Shown here in pieces: positions 7,884 through 15,315 of a stretch of 23,150 nt of DNA. The stretch comes from JALONO01 sp038209965. GTDB lineage: Bacteria; Bacteroidota; Bacteroidia; Cytophagales; Thermoflexibacteraceae. The notes below the pieces were generated by a model. That model made no database searches. It had not been told where the DNA came from and saw only the letters and a list, made by a program, of their open reading frames with translations. The translations under genes were made by a program, and so were the position numbers. Within the stretch, counting starts at the first letter, position 1. Each line of letters starts with the position of its first letter. Location of the stretch: positions 1 through 23,150 of the forward strand of contig JBBQXF010000073.1 of assembly GCA_038209965.1 (NCBI GenBank), in the 5' to 3' direction.

Positions 7884-9017
7884 ATGGCATATCAACAAAT
7901 CCGCCTCGGGATCTTGGGCGGGGGGCAACTGGGCAAAATGCTCATCCAGTCTGCCGCCGATTGGAACATCACCACCAAAGTCCTCGATCCAGATCCTGAT
8001 GCGCCCTGTCGTTCATTGGCCGCGGAGTTTGTCTGTGGGCCACTCACCGACTATGTGACCGTGCTAAACTTTGGCAAGGATGTTGATGTGATCACCATTG
8101 AGATTGAAAATGTGAACACCGAGGCCCTGCAAGCGTTGGTAGAATTGGGGGTAAAGGTGTTCCCCCCGCCCGCACTAGTGGCGTTGATCCAAGACAAACG
8201 CCAACAGAAAGAATTTTACCGCGAACACCAGATTCCGACTGCTGATTATATTTTGACCAAAAATCGCGAAGATGTTTACCGCCATGCCGGCTTCCTGCCC
8301 GCGATGCACAAGCTGGGCCGGGCGGGCTACGATGGGCGCGGGGTGCAAAAAATAGCCACGGTGGACGATCTGCCCAAAGCCTTTGATGCCCCCGGCGTGT
8401 TGGAGAAAATGGTCGATTTTGAAAAAGAGCTGGCCGTGATTGTGGCCCGCAACCCCGACGGCGAAACGGAAGTGTTCCCCGTGGTGGAACTGGTATTTGA
8501 TCCGGTGTACAATTTGGTGGACTACTTGTTTGCCCCGGCCAATATTCCCGCCGAGGTGGCCCGCGAAGCTTATCGAATCGCCCAACTCGTGGTAGAAAAA
8601 ATGGACTTTGTGGGCTTGCTGGCCGTGGAGATGTTTTTGACCAAAGAGGGCCAAGTGCTGGTCAACGAAGTGGCCCCGCGCCCACACAACAGCGGCCACC
8701 ACACCATCGAGGCCAATGTGACCTCCCAGTACCAACAATTGCTGCGGGCCATTTTGAACCTGCCCCTTGGCTCCACGGCAGCCTTGTCCCCCGCCGCCAT
8801 GGTGAATTTGCTGGGTGAAGCGGGTCACAGTGGGCCGGCGGTGTATGAGGGATTGGAACTGGTTTTGGCGCTCGAGGGGGCATACATCCACCTCTATGGC
8901 AAGGCCATGACCAAGCCTTTCCGCAAAATGGGCCATGTGACGTTGGTAGACCAGCAATTGGCCCGGCTGACGGGTAAAATTGCTTTTGTCAAGAAAAGCC
9001 TGCGCGTGGTGACCTAA
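7884..9017 (+). CDS. purK: N5-carboxyaminoimidazole ribonucleotide synthase (PurK)
   Basis: A 377-residue cytoplasmic ATP-grasp enzyme of de novo purine synthesis. It carboxylates AIR with bicarbonate and ATP to N5-CAIR, the substrate of PurE. The N-terminal nucleotide fold carries GGGQLGKM (residues 12-19); the ATP-grasp core has HKLGRAGYDGRGVQ, EKMVDFEKELAVIVARN and the metal/phosphate segment NEVAPRPHNSGHH (261-273); the C-terminus has the family's YGKAMTKPFRKMGHVT. The length is normal and all hallmark segments are present. It follows the terminator of the uronate locus, so it is probably expressed independently. purE, often adjacent to purK, is not next to it here. Confidence 0.97.
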   Translation: MAYQQIRLGILGGGQLGKMLIQSAADWNITTKVLDPDPDAPCRSLAAEFVCGPLTDYVTVLNFGKDVDVITIEIENVNTEALQALVELGVKVFPPPALVALIQDKRQQKEFYREHQIPTADYILTKNREDVYRHAGFLPAMHKLGRAGYDGRGVQKIATVDDLPKAFDAPGVLEKMVDFEKELAVIVARNPDGETEVFPVVELVFDPVYNLVDYLFAPANIPAEVAREAYRIAQLVVEKMDFVGLLAVEMFLTKEGQVLVNEVAPRPHNSGHHTIEANVTSQYQQLLRAILNLPLGSTAALSPAAMVNLLGEAGHSGPAVYEGLELVLALEGAYIHLYGKAMTKPFRKMGHVTLVDQQLARLTGKIAFVKKSLRVVT

Positions 9018-9422
9018 TGAGTTTCTTGCACTTTGGCAATCAATCAGTTCAAAATAGTTTTTTGTCAATCAATAACCTTGAGAAATTTACTTTCTACTTA
9101 TTCGCCGAGAAATGAGCACATTCACGGTCAACGCTGCTGCCGTTTTCCATTCAAAAATTTGCAGAAAGCTGTAACTTTTTGATTTTCAAAAAATACAAAC
9201 GCTAATGGATTTTCACAGCCCAAAATGGTTTTTTATTCACCAAAAAAGAAGACTGTGAAAGTCGTGAAAACTAATTTTGTCAATCACCAAATCACTTTGA
9301 TCCTGATCTGCAATGAAGGGCAGTAATGACTTGCCAGAAATGCACACTTGCGGTTTGCCATTCCACCACCAAGTAAAAAGTGGCTTTTGCCGAGCCCGAT
9401 TTTTCCCAATAACTATCGCAAA
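9018..9422. other. Intergenic region between purK and the 97-aa gene
   Basis: A 405-bp AT-rich stretch with no convincing gene. TTTTGTCAATCA occurs twice in direct orientation (9060-9071 and 9275-9286). A 68-codon minus-strand frame (9237-9443) runs into the start of the next gene and resembles no protein I know. No terminator hairpin or RNA gene was recognised. Confidence 0.4.
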
Positions 9423-9716
9423 ATGAATTTTGAAGATTTTCAACTCAGCTTGGAGCAGTCCGCGCCGCCCAAGGGTTTGTCGGAACCGCTCTTGGCCCTC
9501 TGGTACGATGGCCGGGGCGACTGGAACCAGTCACACGAAGTGGCCCAAGCCAACGAGACCCCGGCCAACAACTTGATCCACGCCTACTTGCACCGCAAAG
9601 AAGGCGACCAATCGAATGCTGGCTACTGGTATCGGCGGGCCGGCCGGGCCTTGCCGAAAAATTCTTTGGCCCAAGAATGGGAAGCCTTGGTGCGCGAGTT
9701 TTTGGGCAACTCCTGA
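9423..9716 (+). CDS. Small protein of unknown function, Trp/Tyr-rich
   Basis: A 97-residue protein using the ATG at 9423 (MNFEDFQLSLEQS); the frame is open further upstream, but codon use there is unlike coding sequence. It has no signal peptide or membrane segment. Two dense aromatic and charged segments stand out: LWYDGRGDWNQSHEVAQ (about 28-44) and HAYLHRKEGDQSNAGYWYRR (about 53-72), ending in LAQEWEALVREFL. This pattern looks like a compact, conserved helical protein, and I have the impression of similar small hypothetical proteins in other bacteria, without a known function. It is 65 bp ahead of the Omp85-like gene on the same strand, and the two may be co-transcribed. Confidence 0.75.
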   Translation: MNFEDFQLSLEQSAPPKGLSEPLLALWYDGRGDWNQSHEVAQANETPANNLIHAYLHRKEGDQSNAGYWYRRAGRALPKNSLAQEWEALVREFLGNS

Positions 9717-9781
9717 GGCGATCGCCACGCAATCTGCCGGCCGGTGGTGGAGCGCGACAAATTACCACGTAAATTTAAGCC

Positions 9782-11608
9782 GTGAACCCACGGATAAGAA
9801 TTGCGCTCTGCCTCATTTGGGGCCTATGGTCGGGGTCGTCTGGCTTGGCCCAAGCGCGCTACACCTTGCGCATGTATGCTGCAGACGAGGCCTCGGCCCA
9901 GCCGCTGGCCCAAGCCAAAGTGAGTAGCGGCCCCTACGATTCGCTGGGGCTTCACACCGCCCTGCAACAGGCCGTTGTCCGCTTGCAAGGGGCGGGCTAT
10001 TTGCTGGCCGCGACGGACTCGCTGCGTATGGTCCCCGCAAAAACCGACGCTGGCCCGGTCGAGGCCGTGGTGGGGGTCACGGTGGGGCCGCGCTTCGGCT
10101 GGCTCGCCCTCCGCCCCGGAAATTTGGCCGAAGCATTGGCCAAGCAATCGGGCTACCGGGAAAAATATTTCCGCCAACGGCCTTTCCGCTATTCCGAATT
10201 TGTCGATCTGGCCCAAGCCATCCTCCAATTTTACGAAAACAATGGGTTCCCTTTTGCCTCGGTGGGCCTAGATTCCCTACGGTTCAGCCCCGGATCGACG
10301 AACGGGAAAAAACCAGCTTGGGAAGGCGCGGGGCTGAGTGCCAGCCTAAAAATCGAGAAGGGCACCTACATTCGGTTTGACAGCCTCATGATCGAGGGTG
10401 AAATCAATATCAAGCCCGGCTTTTTGCGGAACTTGCTGAGGCTGGAGCGGGATCAGCCCTTTAGCCAGTTGCGCATTGCCGAGGCCGAGCGGATCCTCCG
10501 TTCACTCCCCTATTTGCAACTGACCCGGCCCCCCGAATTGATTTTTCGCAACGACCGGGCCTACCTGCACCTCTGGGGCGCACCCGTGCGGGCCAGCCAG
10601 TTCGATGGCATCGTGGGGCTGCTGCCCAACCAAGAAAAACCCAATCAAGTACTGATCACGGGGCAGATCAATATCCGCCTGCAAAACTTGTTCAGCTCGG
10701 GCAAATACCTCCACGTGGAATGGCAGCGGCTGCGCACCAATTCCCAACTGTTCAACGCCGAGTATGAACACCCCAACTTGCTCAATACCCGGATCAGTGT
10801 GGAGGGCAAGTTCAACCTGCTGCGCGAGGACACTTCGTTTCTCAATATTTCGCGGGGCATCCGGTTGTTTTACCCGGTGGGGAGCGGCACGCGCGGCATG
10901 GGCCGGGTCAATTTTTTCACCCGGATCAACTCCACCACCGTGACCGACACCACTACCGGCCCGCTCGATCAGGTGGTGATCCGCTTTGCCGATACCCGGT
11001 TTACGGCGTATGGGCTGGGGTATGATTTTTCGTCGGTGGACAACCCGTTTCGCCCGCTCCGGGGCTGGCTCATCCGCTGGGAGGCGGCGGCCGGCAACAA
11101 GCAAGTGCGCCCCCGCAACCTCACCAACGATTCGCTGCGCAATTCCCTGAACCGAAACTCGGCCCAAATTTTCAGCACGGCCGCAGTGTCGCATTTCCTC
11201 CGCACGGGCAAAAACACCAGCTTGCTCCTCCGGGCTTCGGGCGGCCTGCTGTTCAACGACAACTTGTTTCTGAACGATCTGTTCCGGTTCGGGGGGCTGA
11301 CCACGCTCCGGGGCTTCAACGAAAACACGTTCTTTGCTTCCCGCTACTTGATCGGCACGGTCGAGTACCGGCTGTACTTCGAGCAGGTGTCCTATTTGTT
11401 TGCCTTTGTCGATCAAGGGCTTTGGGGCTACCGGATCCCGGGCCAGAGCCGGAGCGATTCGCCCCTCGGCTGGGGCGTGGGCATGAACTTGGGCTTCAAG
11501 GGGGGGATTTTCACTTTTGCCTATGCCCTGGGGCGCGGCACGTTCCCCCAGCAGTCGTTTTCAATCAATCAATCCAAGGTACATTTTGGGTATGTGAACC
11601 GGTTTTAG
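9782..11608 (+). CDS. Omp85/BamA-like outer-membrane protein
   Basis: A 608-residue protein starting at GTG 9782, the only start that keeps the signal peptide (NPRIRIALCLIWGLWSGSSG, cleavage near Ala23 or Ala25). After a poorly defined N-terminal region (about 30-185), residues about 190-262 look like one POTRA domain (GTYIRFDSLMIEGEINIKP...AEAERILRSLPYLQ). Residues about 270-608 form the predicted beta-barrel with the Omp85 motif GGLTTLRGF (504-512) and a terminal Phe (YVNRF) as expected for an outer-membrane protein. It is shorter than a typical five-POTRA BamA, so it is more likely an accessory Omp85 or surface-antigen-D15-type protein for export or assembly than the essential BamA. Its cargo is unknown. 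The preceding 97-aa gene may share its transcript. Confidence 0.87.
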   Translation: MNPRIRIALCLIWGLWSGSSGLAQARYTLRMYAADEASAQPLAQAKVSSGPYDSLGLHTALQQAVVRLQGAGYLLAATDSLRMVPAKTDAGPVEAVVGVTVGPRFGWLALRPGNLAEALAKQSGYREKYFRQRPFRYSEFVDLAQAILQFYENNGFPFASVGLDSLRFSPGSTNGKKPAWEGAGLSASLKIEKGTYIRFDSLMIEGEINIKPGFLRNLLRLERDQPFSQLRIAEAERILRSLPYLQLTRPPELIFRNDRAYLHLWGAPVRASQFDGIVGLLPNQEKPNQVLITGQINIRLQNLFSSGKYLHVEWQRLRTNSQLFNAEYEHPNLLNTRISVEGKFNLLREDTSFLNISRGIRLFYPVGSGTRGMGRVNFFTRINSTTVTDTTTGPLDQVVIRFADTRFTAYGLGYDFSSVDNPFRPLRGWLIRWEAAAGNKQVRPRNLTNDSLRNSLNRNSAQIFSTAAVSHFLRTGKNTSLLLRASGGLLFNDNLFLNDLFRFGGLTTLRGFNENTFFASRYLIGTVEYRLYFEQVSYLFAFVDQGLWGYRIPGQSRSDSPLGWGVGMNLGFKGGIFTFAYALGRGTFPQQSFSINQSKVHFGYVNRF

Positions 11609-11895
11609 CATTTGGTGGCCATAAATTGGAGCCGCCACTCGCTTTGGTGGTACAATCAAGCAAAGGCCGGGTCTTCATCCACCTAAAGTAGCAAATAAAA
11701 ACCCAGAGCCAATTGCTTACCGTTCTGGCTGACTGTTAGTTGCTCAGCGTGCCCTCCCGGCTGACGATCACCAATTCGTGCCAGACTTGGCCGCGCGAAC
11801 AATCTGTCAAGGCCATTTTTCCGGATCAAACCCAACAAACGTCTTCCTTTTTCGGTTTTCCAGTGAGGTTGGTTGATTACCGCCCATTTTTGCCC

Positions 11896-13575
11896 ATGAC
11901 CACCTACGAATTGGAAGAAGAGTACCGTCGGTTCATCGATTTTGGTGGCGTGTTCGACAAGCCAGTGCGCACATTTTTGGTCCATTACATTTACGCCAAA
12001 ATCACGGGCCACCCCGTCAGCGACCATAAGATCCAGTCGCTGCTGGCCAACCAACAGAGCCGCTACTATGACTATTTGCAAAGTGCATTGGATAAATTGC
12101 TGGCCAAAGATCTGATCCGTACCCTCTGTGCCGACCACGAGAATTTGGCCCAACAAATCCTCCACGATGTGCTCAAATGGATGCGCGAGGCCGACAAACG
12201 GATCAAAACCCGCAACCCCTACCAACTGGAGAACGACCAGTTTGCGGCTTGGAGCCACAAACCAACGCACCTTTGGCAGGCCACTTGGTACTCGGCCGTC
12301 AACCTGCTGGCGGCCACCTACCCCCGCGAGGAGCTGGACAAGGATTTTTATGCCAAAAAGTTCAAGGAGCTATTCCCGCCGCTCGAGCCGGGCCAAACCC
12401 CACCATTGCCCAGGCCCATTGTGCCCGATGCCCTGGGCCCGGGACAAAAACCGACTGAGGATATTTTGATCGATGACCTGCTGGCCCAATGGAATGCCCT
12501 GCTCACCACCAAAAACCTCCAATATTTTGTGGAGGAAATGGAACTGGAACGCGAACAGTTTAGCGAGTTGCTAAACCGAAAAGTAGATGAATTTCACAAG
12601 CTGATGTCCATCATCAACCCTTTTGCGGTGGAAATCAGCAGTTTTTGGGATCTGTCGCGGGGATTGTGGAAAGACAAGAGCTTCAACGTACTCGACCAAT
12701 ACCAAGTCCTCCTCCAGAATGAGCGATCGATCCAAGAACTGGCCGATCTGCTCGGGCGGATGCGCGAAGCCCAGATCGAGCTCGAGGAGGAGATTTTCCA
12801 AGAGGTGATCGTGCGCAAAGAATGGGTGACCGACCACCAACTGCGCAGCGAGATCGGGGGCCTGCACGAGAGCGATGACCTGCACAGCGTGCTGCCCTCG
12901 GAACTGGCCTTGCTGGGGAGTGCCGACACCGAGGCCCTCTTTTTGCAGAAGTATGCCGACAAGAGCCTGCTCACTTATCAGTTTCAGGGGCGATCGCTCG
13001 TGACCAGCGACAAAGTGGCCTATGCGACCAAACAAAAACAAAAGCGCAAAGAGAAAGGCCCCTTCGTGCTCTGCATCGACACCAGCGGATCAATGGACGG
13101 GCTGCCCTCCCAAATCGCTAAGGTGCTTTGCTTCGCCATCATGAAAATGGCCACCAAAGAGCAACGCAAGTGCTATTTGATTTCTTTTTCCATTGGCATC
13201 AAGACCATCAATTTGCTGGACATTGCCAACAATATGGATAAAATCGTAGACTTTTTGGGCATGTCTTTTGACGGTGGCACCGACATCACCCCCGCCCTGT
13301 CCGAGGCACTGGGGATCCTCCAAACGGCCGACTACAAAGATGCCGATGTGATGATGATCTCCGATTTTGTCATGTTCGACATCCGGGAAGATCTGCTGCG
13401 GCGCATTCAAAAGGAGCAATCACGCGGCACCAAGTTCCACAGCCTCACACTATCGCCCAAACCTAATTTACAGGTAGTCAGCCAGTTTGATAATTACTGG
13501 GTCTATGATCCCACCCACCGGGGCGTAATGAAAAAAATCTGGGCCGATTTGGTGAAGTTGGATCGGCCGGAGTAA
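11896..13575 (+). CDS. ViaA-like protein with C-terminal von Willebrand A domain
   Basis: A 559-residue cytoplasmic protein using the ATG at 11896 (MTTYELEEEYRRFIDFGG). The frame is open back to a TTG at 11740, but that extension does not look conserved. Residues 1-390 are mostly helical and charged. The VWA domain follows, with a complete MIDAS: DTSGS (395-399), Thr462 in DGGTD (459-463) and Asp490 in MISDF. Its arrangement matches E. coli ViaA, including the closing FDNYWVYDP segment (FDHIWRFDT in ViaA). ViaA partners the MoxR-type AAA+ ATPase RavA, a pair linked to respiratory complexes and aminoglycoside sensitivity in enterobacteria. No ATPase gene is adjacent here. The protein is somewhat longer than the roughly 480 residues of E. 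coli ViaA. Function in this organism is inferred from the family only. Confidence 0.85.
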   Translation: MTTYELEEEYRRFIDFGGVFDKPVRTFLVHYIYAKITGHPVSDHKIQSLLANQQSRYYDYLQSALDKLLAKDLIRTLCADHENLAQQILHDVLKWMREADKRIKTRNPYQLENDQFAAWSHKPTHLWQATWYSAVNLLAATYPREELDKDFYAKKFKELFPPLEPGQTPPLPRPIVPDALGPGQKPTEDILIDDLLAQWNALLTTKNLQYFVEEMELEREQFSELLNRKVDEFHKLMSIINPFAVEISSFWDLSRGLWKDKSFNVLDQYQVLLQNERSIQELADLLGRMREAQIELEEEIFQEVIVRKEWVTDHQLRSEIGGLHESDDLHSVLPSELALLGSADTEALFLQKYADKSLLTYQFQGRSLVTSDKVAYATKQKQKRKEKGPFVLCIDTSGSMDGLPSQIAKVLCFAIMKMATKEQRKCYLISFSIGIKTINLLDIANNMDKIVDFLGMSFDGGTDITPALSEALGILQTADYKDADVMMISDFVMFDIREDLLRRIQKEQSRGTKFHSLTLSPKPNLQVVSQFDNYWVYDPTHRGVMKKIWADLVKLDRPE

Positions 13576-13587
13576 TCGGCCGGAGTT
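13562..13587 (+). repeat. Tandem 13-bp duplication spanning the ViaA-like stop codon
   Basis: ATCGGCCGGAGTA (13562-13574) is followed directly by ATCGGCCGGAGTT (13575-13587), 12 of 13 identical. The TAA stop of the ViaA-like gene (13573-13575) sits at the junction. Confidence 0.7.
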
Positions 13588-13723
13588 TGATCCTGACTCG
13601 ATTCGTCACAAAACCGGGCGGCAAGCTCCGACCGGGGCACTAACCGTCCCTCAATATAGGAAGGGTCGTTCTTTGAAAATCACCCCAATTGTGTAAAAAC
13701 TAAACTGGATTAGCTATTGGCGC

Positions 13724-13774
13724 CATCCCACAACTGAACGGGATGGGTTTTCCCGTGTGGCTCAGGCTTGCCAC
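13724..13774 (+). promoter_or_regulatory. Competing hairpins upstream of the beta-helix lipoprotein gene
   Basis: Three stems can form within 51 bp: CATCCC (13724-13729) with GGGATG (13740-13745); ACGGG (13738-13742) with CCCGT (13752-13756), extendable by CCAC (13728-13731) pairing with GTGG (13757-13760); and GTGGC (13757-13761) with GCCAC (13770-13774). The first two share bases and exclude each other, and the extension of the second excludes the third. This resembles an attenuator or structured RNA, but no known riboswitch motif was recognised. It lies upstream of the promoter candidate at 13809, so it may instead belong to the 3' end of the preceding transcript. Confidence 0.35.
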
Positions 13775-13808
13775 CCGAGAAGCGGAAAATTTAAAGACAT
13801 TTTGGGGA

Positions 13809-13837
13809 TTGACAAAATAAAAAATGGCTTAGCTTTA
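13809..13837 (+). promoter_or_regulatory. Bacteroidota-type promoter candidate
   Basis: TTG (13809-13811), an 18-bp spacer and TAGCTTTA (13830-13837) match the Bacteroidota -33/-7 consensus TTG-N17-23-TAnnTTTG at all but the last base. It lies 32 bp upstream of the ATG of the beta-helix lipoprotein gene. Confidence 0.45.
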
Positions 13838-13869
13838 AGTTAACTTCTGTGACCGTTTTAAAATCCGCC

Positions 13870-15261
13870 ATGTGGCAAAAGTATTCGACTTATTTACAGT
13901 GCTTGGTGTGGGTGGTGTTTGGCGTGGGCGGGCTGACCATGTGTCGTATCCGCGAGGAAGTGCTGTCCACTGATCCGGGCCTCCGACTGGCGTTCTCGCG
14001 TGATACCGTGCGCTTCGATACCCTATTTTCCGATCGGCGGAGCCTGACCCGCCGCTTGGTGGTGGTCAACCCGAATGCCAACGCGGTGGAAACCAGCCTC
14101 AAATTGGCTGGGGGTGAAAATTCACCCTATAGCTTGGTGGTCAACGGCACAGCGGCCAGGTCAGTGGATCGATTGCGCATTTTGGGGGGTGACAGTGTGC
14201 TGGTGCTGGTGACGGTTCGGCCAGTGGCCAACAACCAAGAATTACCGTTTGTATTGCGCGATTCGGTGGAATTTTTCACCAATGGTTCTCGCCAAAATGT
14301 AAAATTACTGGCTTGGGGACGCGATGCCATTTACTTGGGCCGCCAAAGTTTGCGGGGGCAGGTGGTTTGGCAAAGTACCCGGCCGTATGTGATTTTGGAC
14401 ACACTGCTGGTGGAGGCCAACAGCAGCCTCACCATCGGCCCGGGGGTGCAGGTATACTTAGAGCCGGGGGCCTCGCTCTTTGTCCGGGGCAGCTTGCAAG
14501 TGCAGGGCACGGTGCAGAAGCCGGTCAGTTTTGGGGGCACGCGGCTCGATGCTGCCTTTCGCAATGTGCCCGGCCAGTGGGGCGCGATTTTTTTCCTTGA
14601 GGGTTCACAAAACAACCGCCTGAGCAATGCCCGCCTGAGCAATGGCACAATTGGCCTACGGGTGGGCACGCCCGACAACGATACCATATATGACGTGGTG
14701 GTTGAAAATACCATCATTGAGAACATGCGCAGCGCAGGCTTGGCCGCGTTTACTTCTGATGTGAGCCTAGTCAACACCCAAATCAACAATTGCATTGATC
14801 ATTTGGTATATTGTGTCGGCGGTGGCCACTACCAGTTCCGGCATTGCACCTTGGCCAATGCCCAAGTGCGGTTCTTGCGCCAAGGGCCTTCGGTCGTGCT
14901 GGCCAATGTGCTGCCCCTGCCCAATAACGAATTTTTGCGGGCCAGCTTATCTGGCAGATGGGAAAACTGCCTCTTGTGGGGTGATCAAGCCGATGAAATA
15001 GGACTCATTAACGATGGCCGAACACCTTTTATTTTTCTGCTGCGCAACAGTTTACTGCGCACCACCAACCAAAATCTGGCCACCAACCGCAATGTGCTCA
15101 ATGTTGACCCGCGTTTTGTGCGACCCACCGAACTGAATTTTCAATTGGATTCCCTTAGTCCAGCCGTGAACTTGGGCGCATCGCTGGGCATATCGACTGA
15201 CTTGCGCGGCCGCCCGCGCACCAATCGCCCCGATGCGGGCGCTTATGAGCGGCGCGACTGA
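13870..15261 (+). CDS. Right-handed beta-helix lipoprotein
   Basis: A 463-residue envelope protein using the ATG at 13870; a GTG seven codons upstream is possible. The hydrophobic leader (LVWVVFGVGGLTM) is followed by Cys25, a probable lipidation site, although Met at the -1 position is atypical. Residues about 30-160 form a beta-sandwich-like region (LAFSRDTVRFDTLFSDRRS, VVVNPNANAVETSLKLAGG, SVEFFTNGSRQNVKLLAWG) that I associate with a Bacteroidota lipoprotein family. The rest is a parallel beta-helix of short repeats (ENTIIENMRSAGLAAF, LVNTQINNCIDHLV, FRHCTLANAQVRFL). It closes with the common LDSLSPAVNLGA...DLRGRPRTNRPDAGAYE ending. Such folds bind or act on polysaccharide, but no catalytic residues can be assigned. 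The cytochrome/FG-GAP gene starts 54 bp downstream, suggesting an operon. Confidence 0.85.
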   Translation: MWQKYSTYLQCLVWVVFGVGGLTMCRIREEVLSTDPGLRLAFSRDTVRFDTLFSDRRSLTRRLVVVNPNANAVETSLKLAGGENSPYSLVVNGTAARSVDRLRILGGDSVLVLVTVRPVANNQELPFVLRDSVEFFTNGSRQNVKLLAWGRDAIYLGRQSLRGQVVWQSTRPYVILDTLLVEANSSLTIGPGVQVYLEPGASLFVRGSLQVQGTVQKPVSFGGTRLDAAFRNVPGQWGAIFFLEGSQNNRLSNARLSNGTIGLRVGTPDNDTIYDVVVENTIIENMRSAGLAAFTSDVSLVNTQINNCIDHLVYCVGGGHYQFRHCTLANAQVRFLRQGPSVVLANVLPLPNNEFLRASLSGRWENCLLWGDQADEIGLINDGRTPFIFLLRNSLLRTTNQNLATNRNVLNVDPRFVRPTELNFQLDSLSPAVNLGASLGISTDLRGRPRTNRPDAGAYERRD

Positions 15262-15315
15262 GTGAAAAACAGGGCCATTCTTTCAACACCACAACCAGTG
15301 CTTTTATTTACAACT

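Noticed and set aside
8175..9068. 297-codon minus-strand open frame
   Set aside because: Antisense to purK, which has all family motifs; the His-rich translation is typical of a shadow frame.
9237..9443. 68-codon minus-strand open frame
   Set aside because: It overlaps the start of the 97-aa gene and resembles no known protein; probably chance.
10502..11416. 304-codon minus-strand open frame
   Set aside because: Antisense to the Omp85-like gene; no recognisable domain.
11740..11895. N-terminal extension of the ViaA-like protein from a TTG codon
   Set aside because: The translated extension has no conserved look; the ATG at 11896 begins a typical helical N-terminus.
13583..13595. GAGTTTGATCCTG, identical to a conserved stretch near the 5' end of 16S rRNA
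   Set aside because: The sequence on both sides does not continue as 16S rRNA, so it is a chance match created at the edge of the 13-bp duplication.
15262..15315. GTG start abutting the beta-helix stop codon
   Set aside because: It would place 18 residues before a clean lipoprotein signal; the ATG at 15316 is better.
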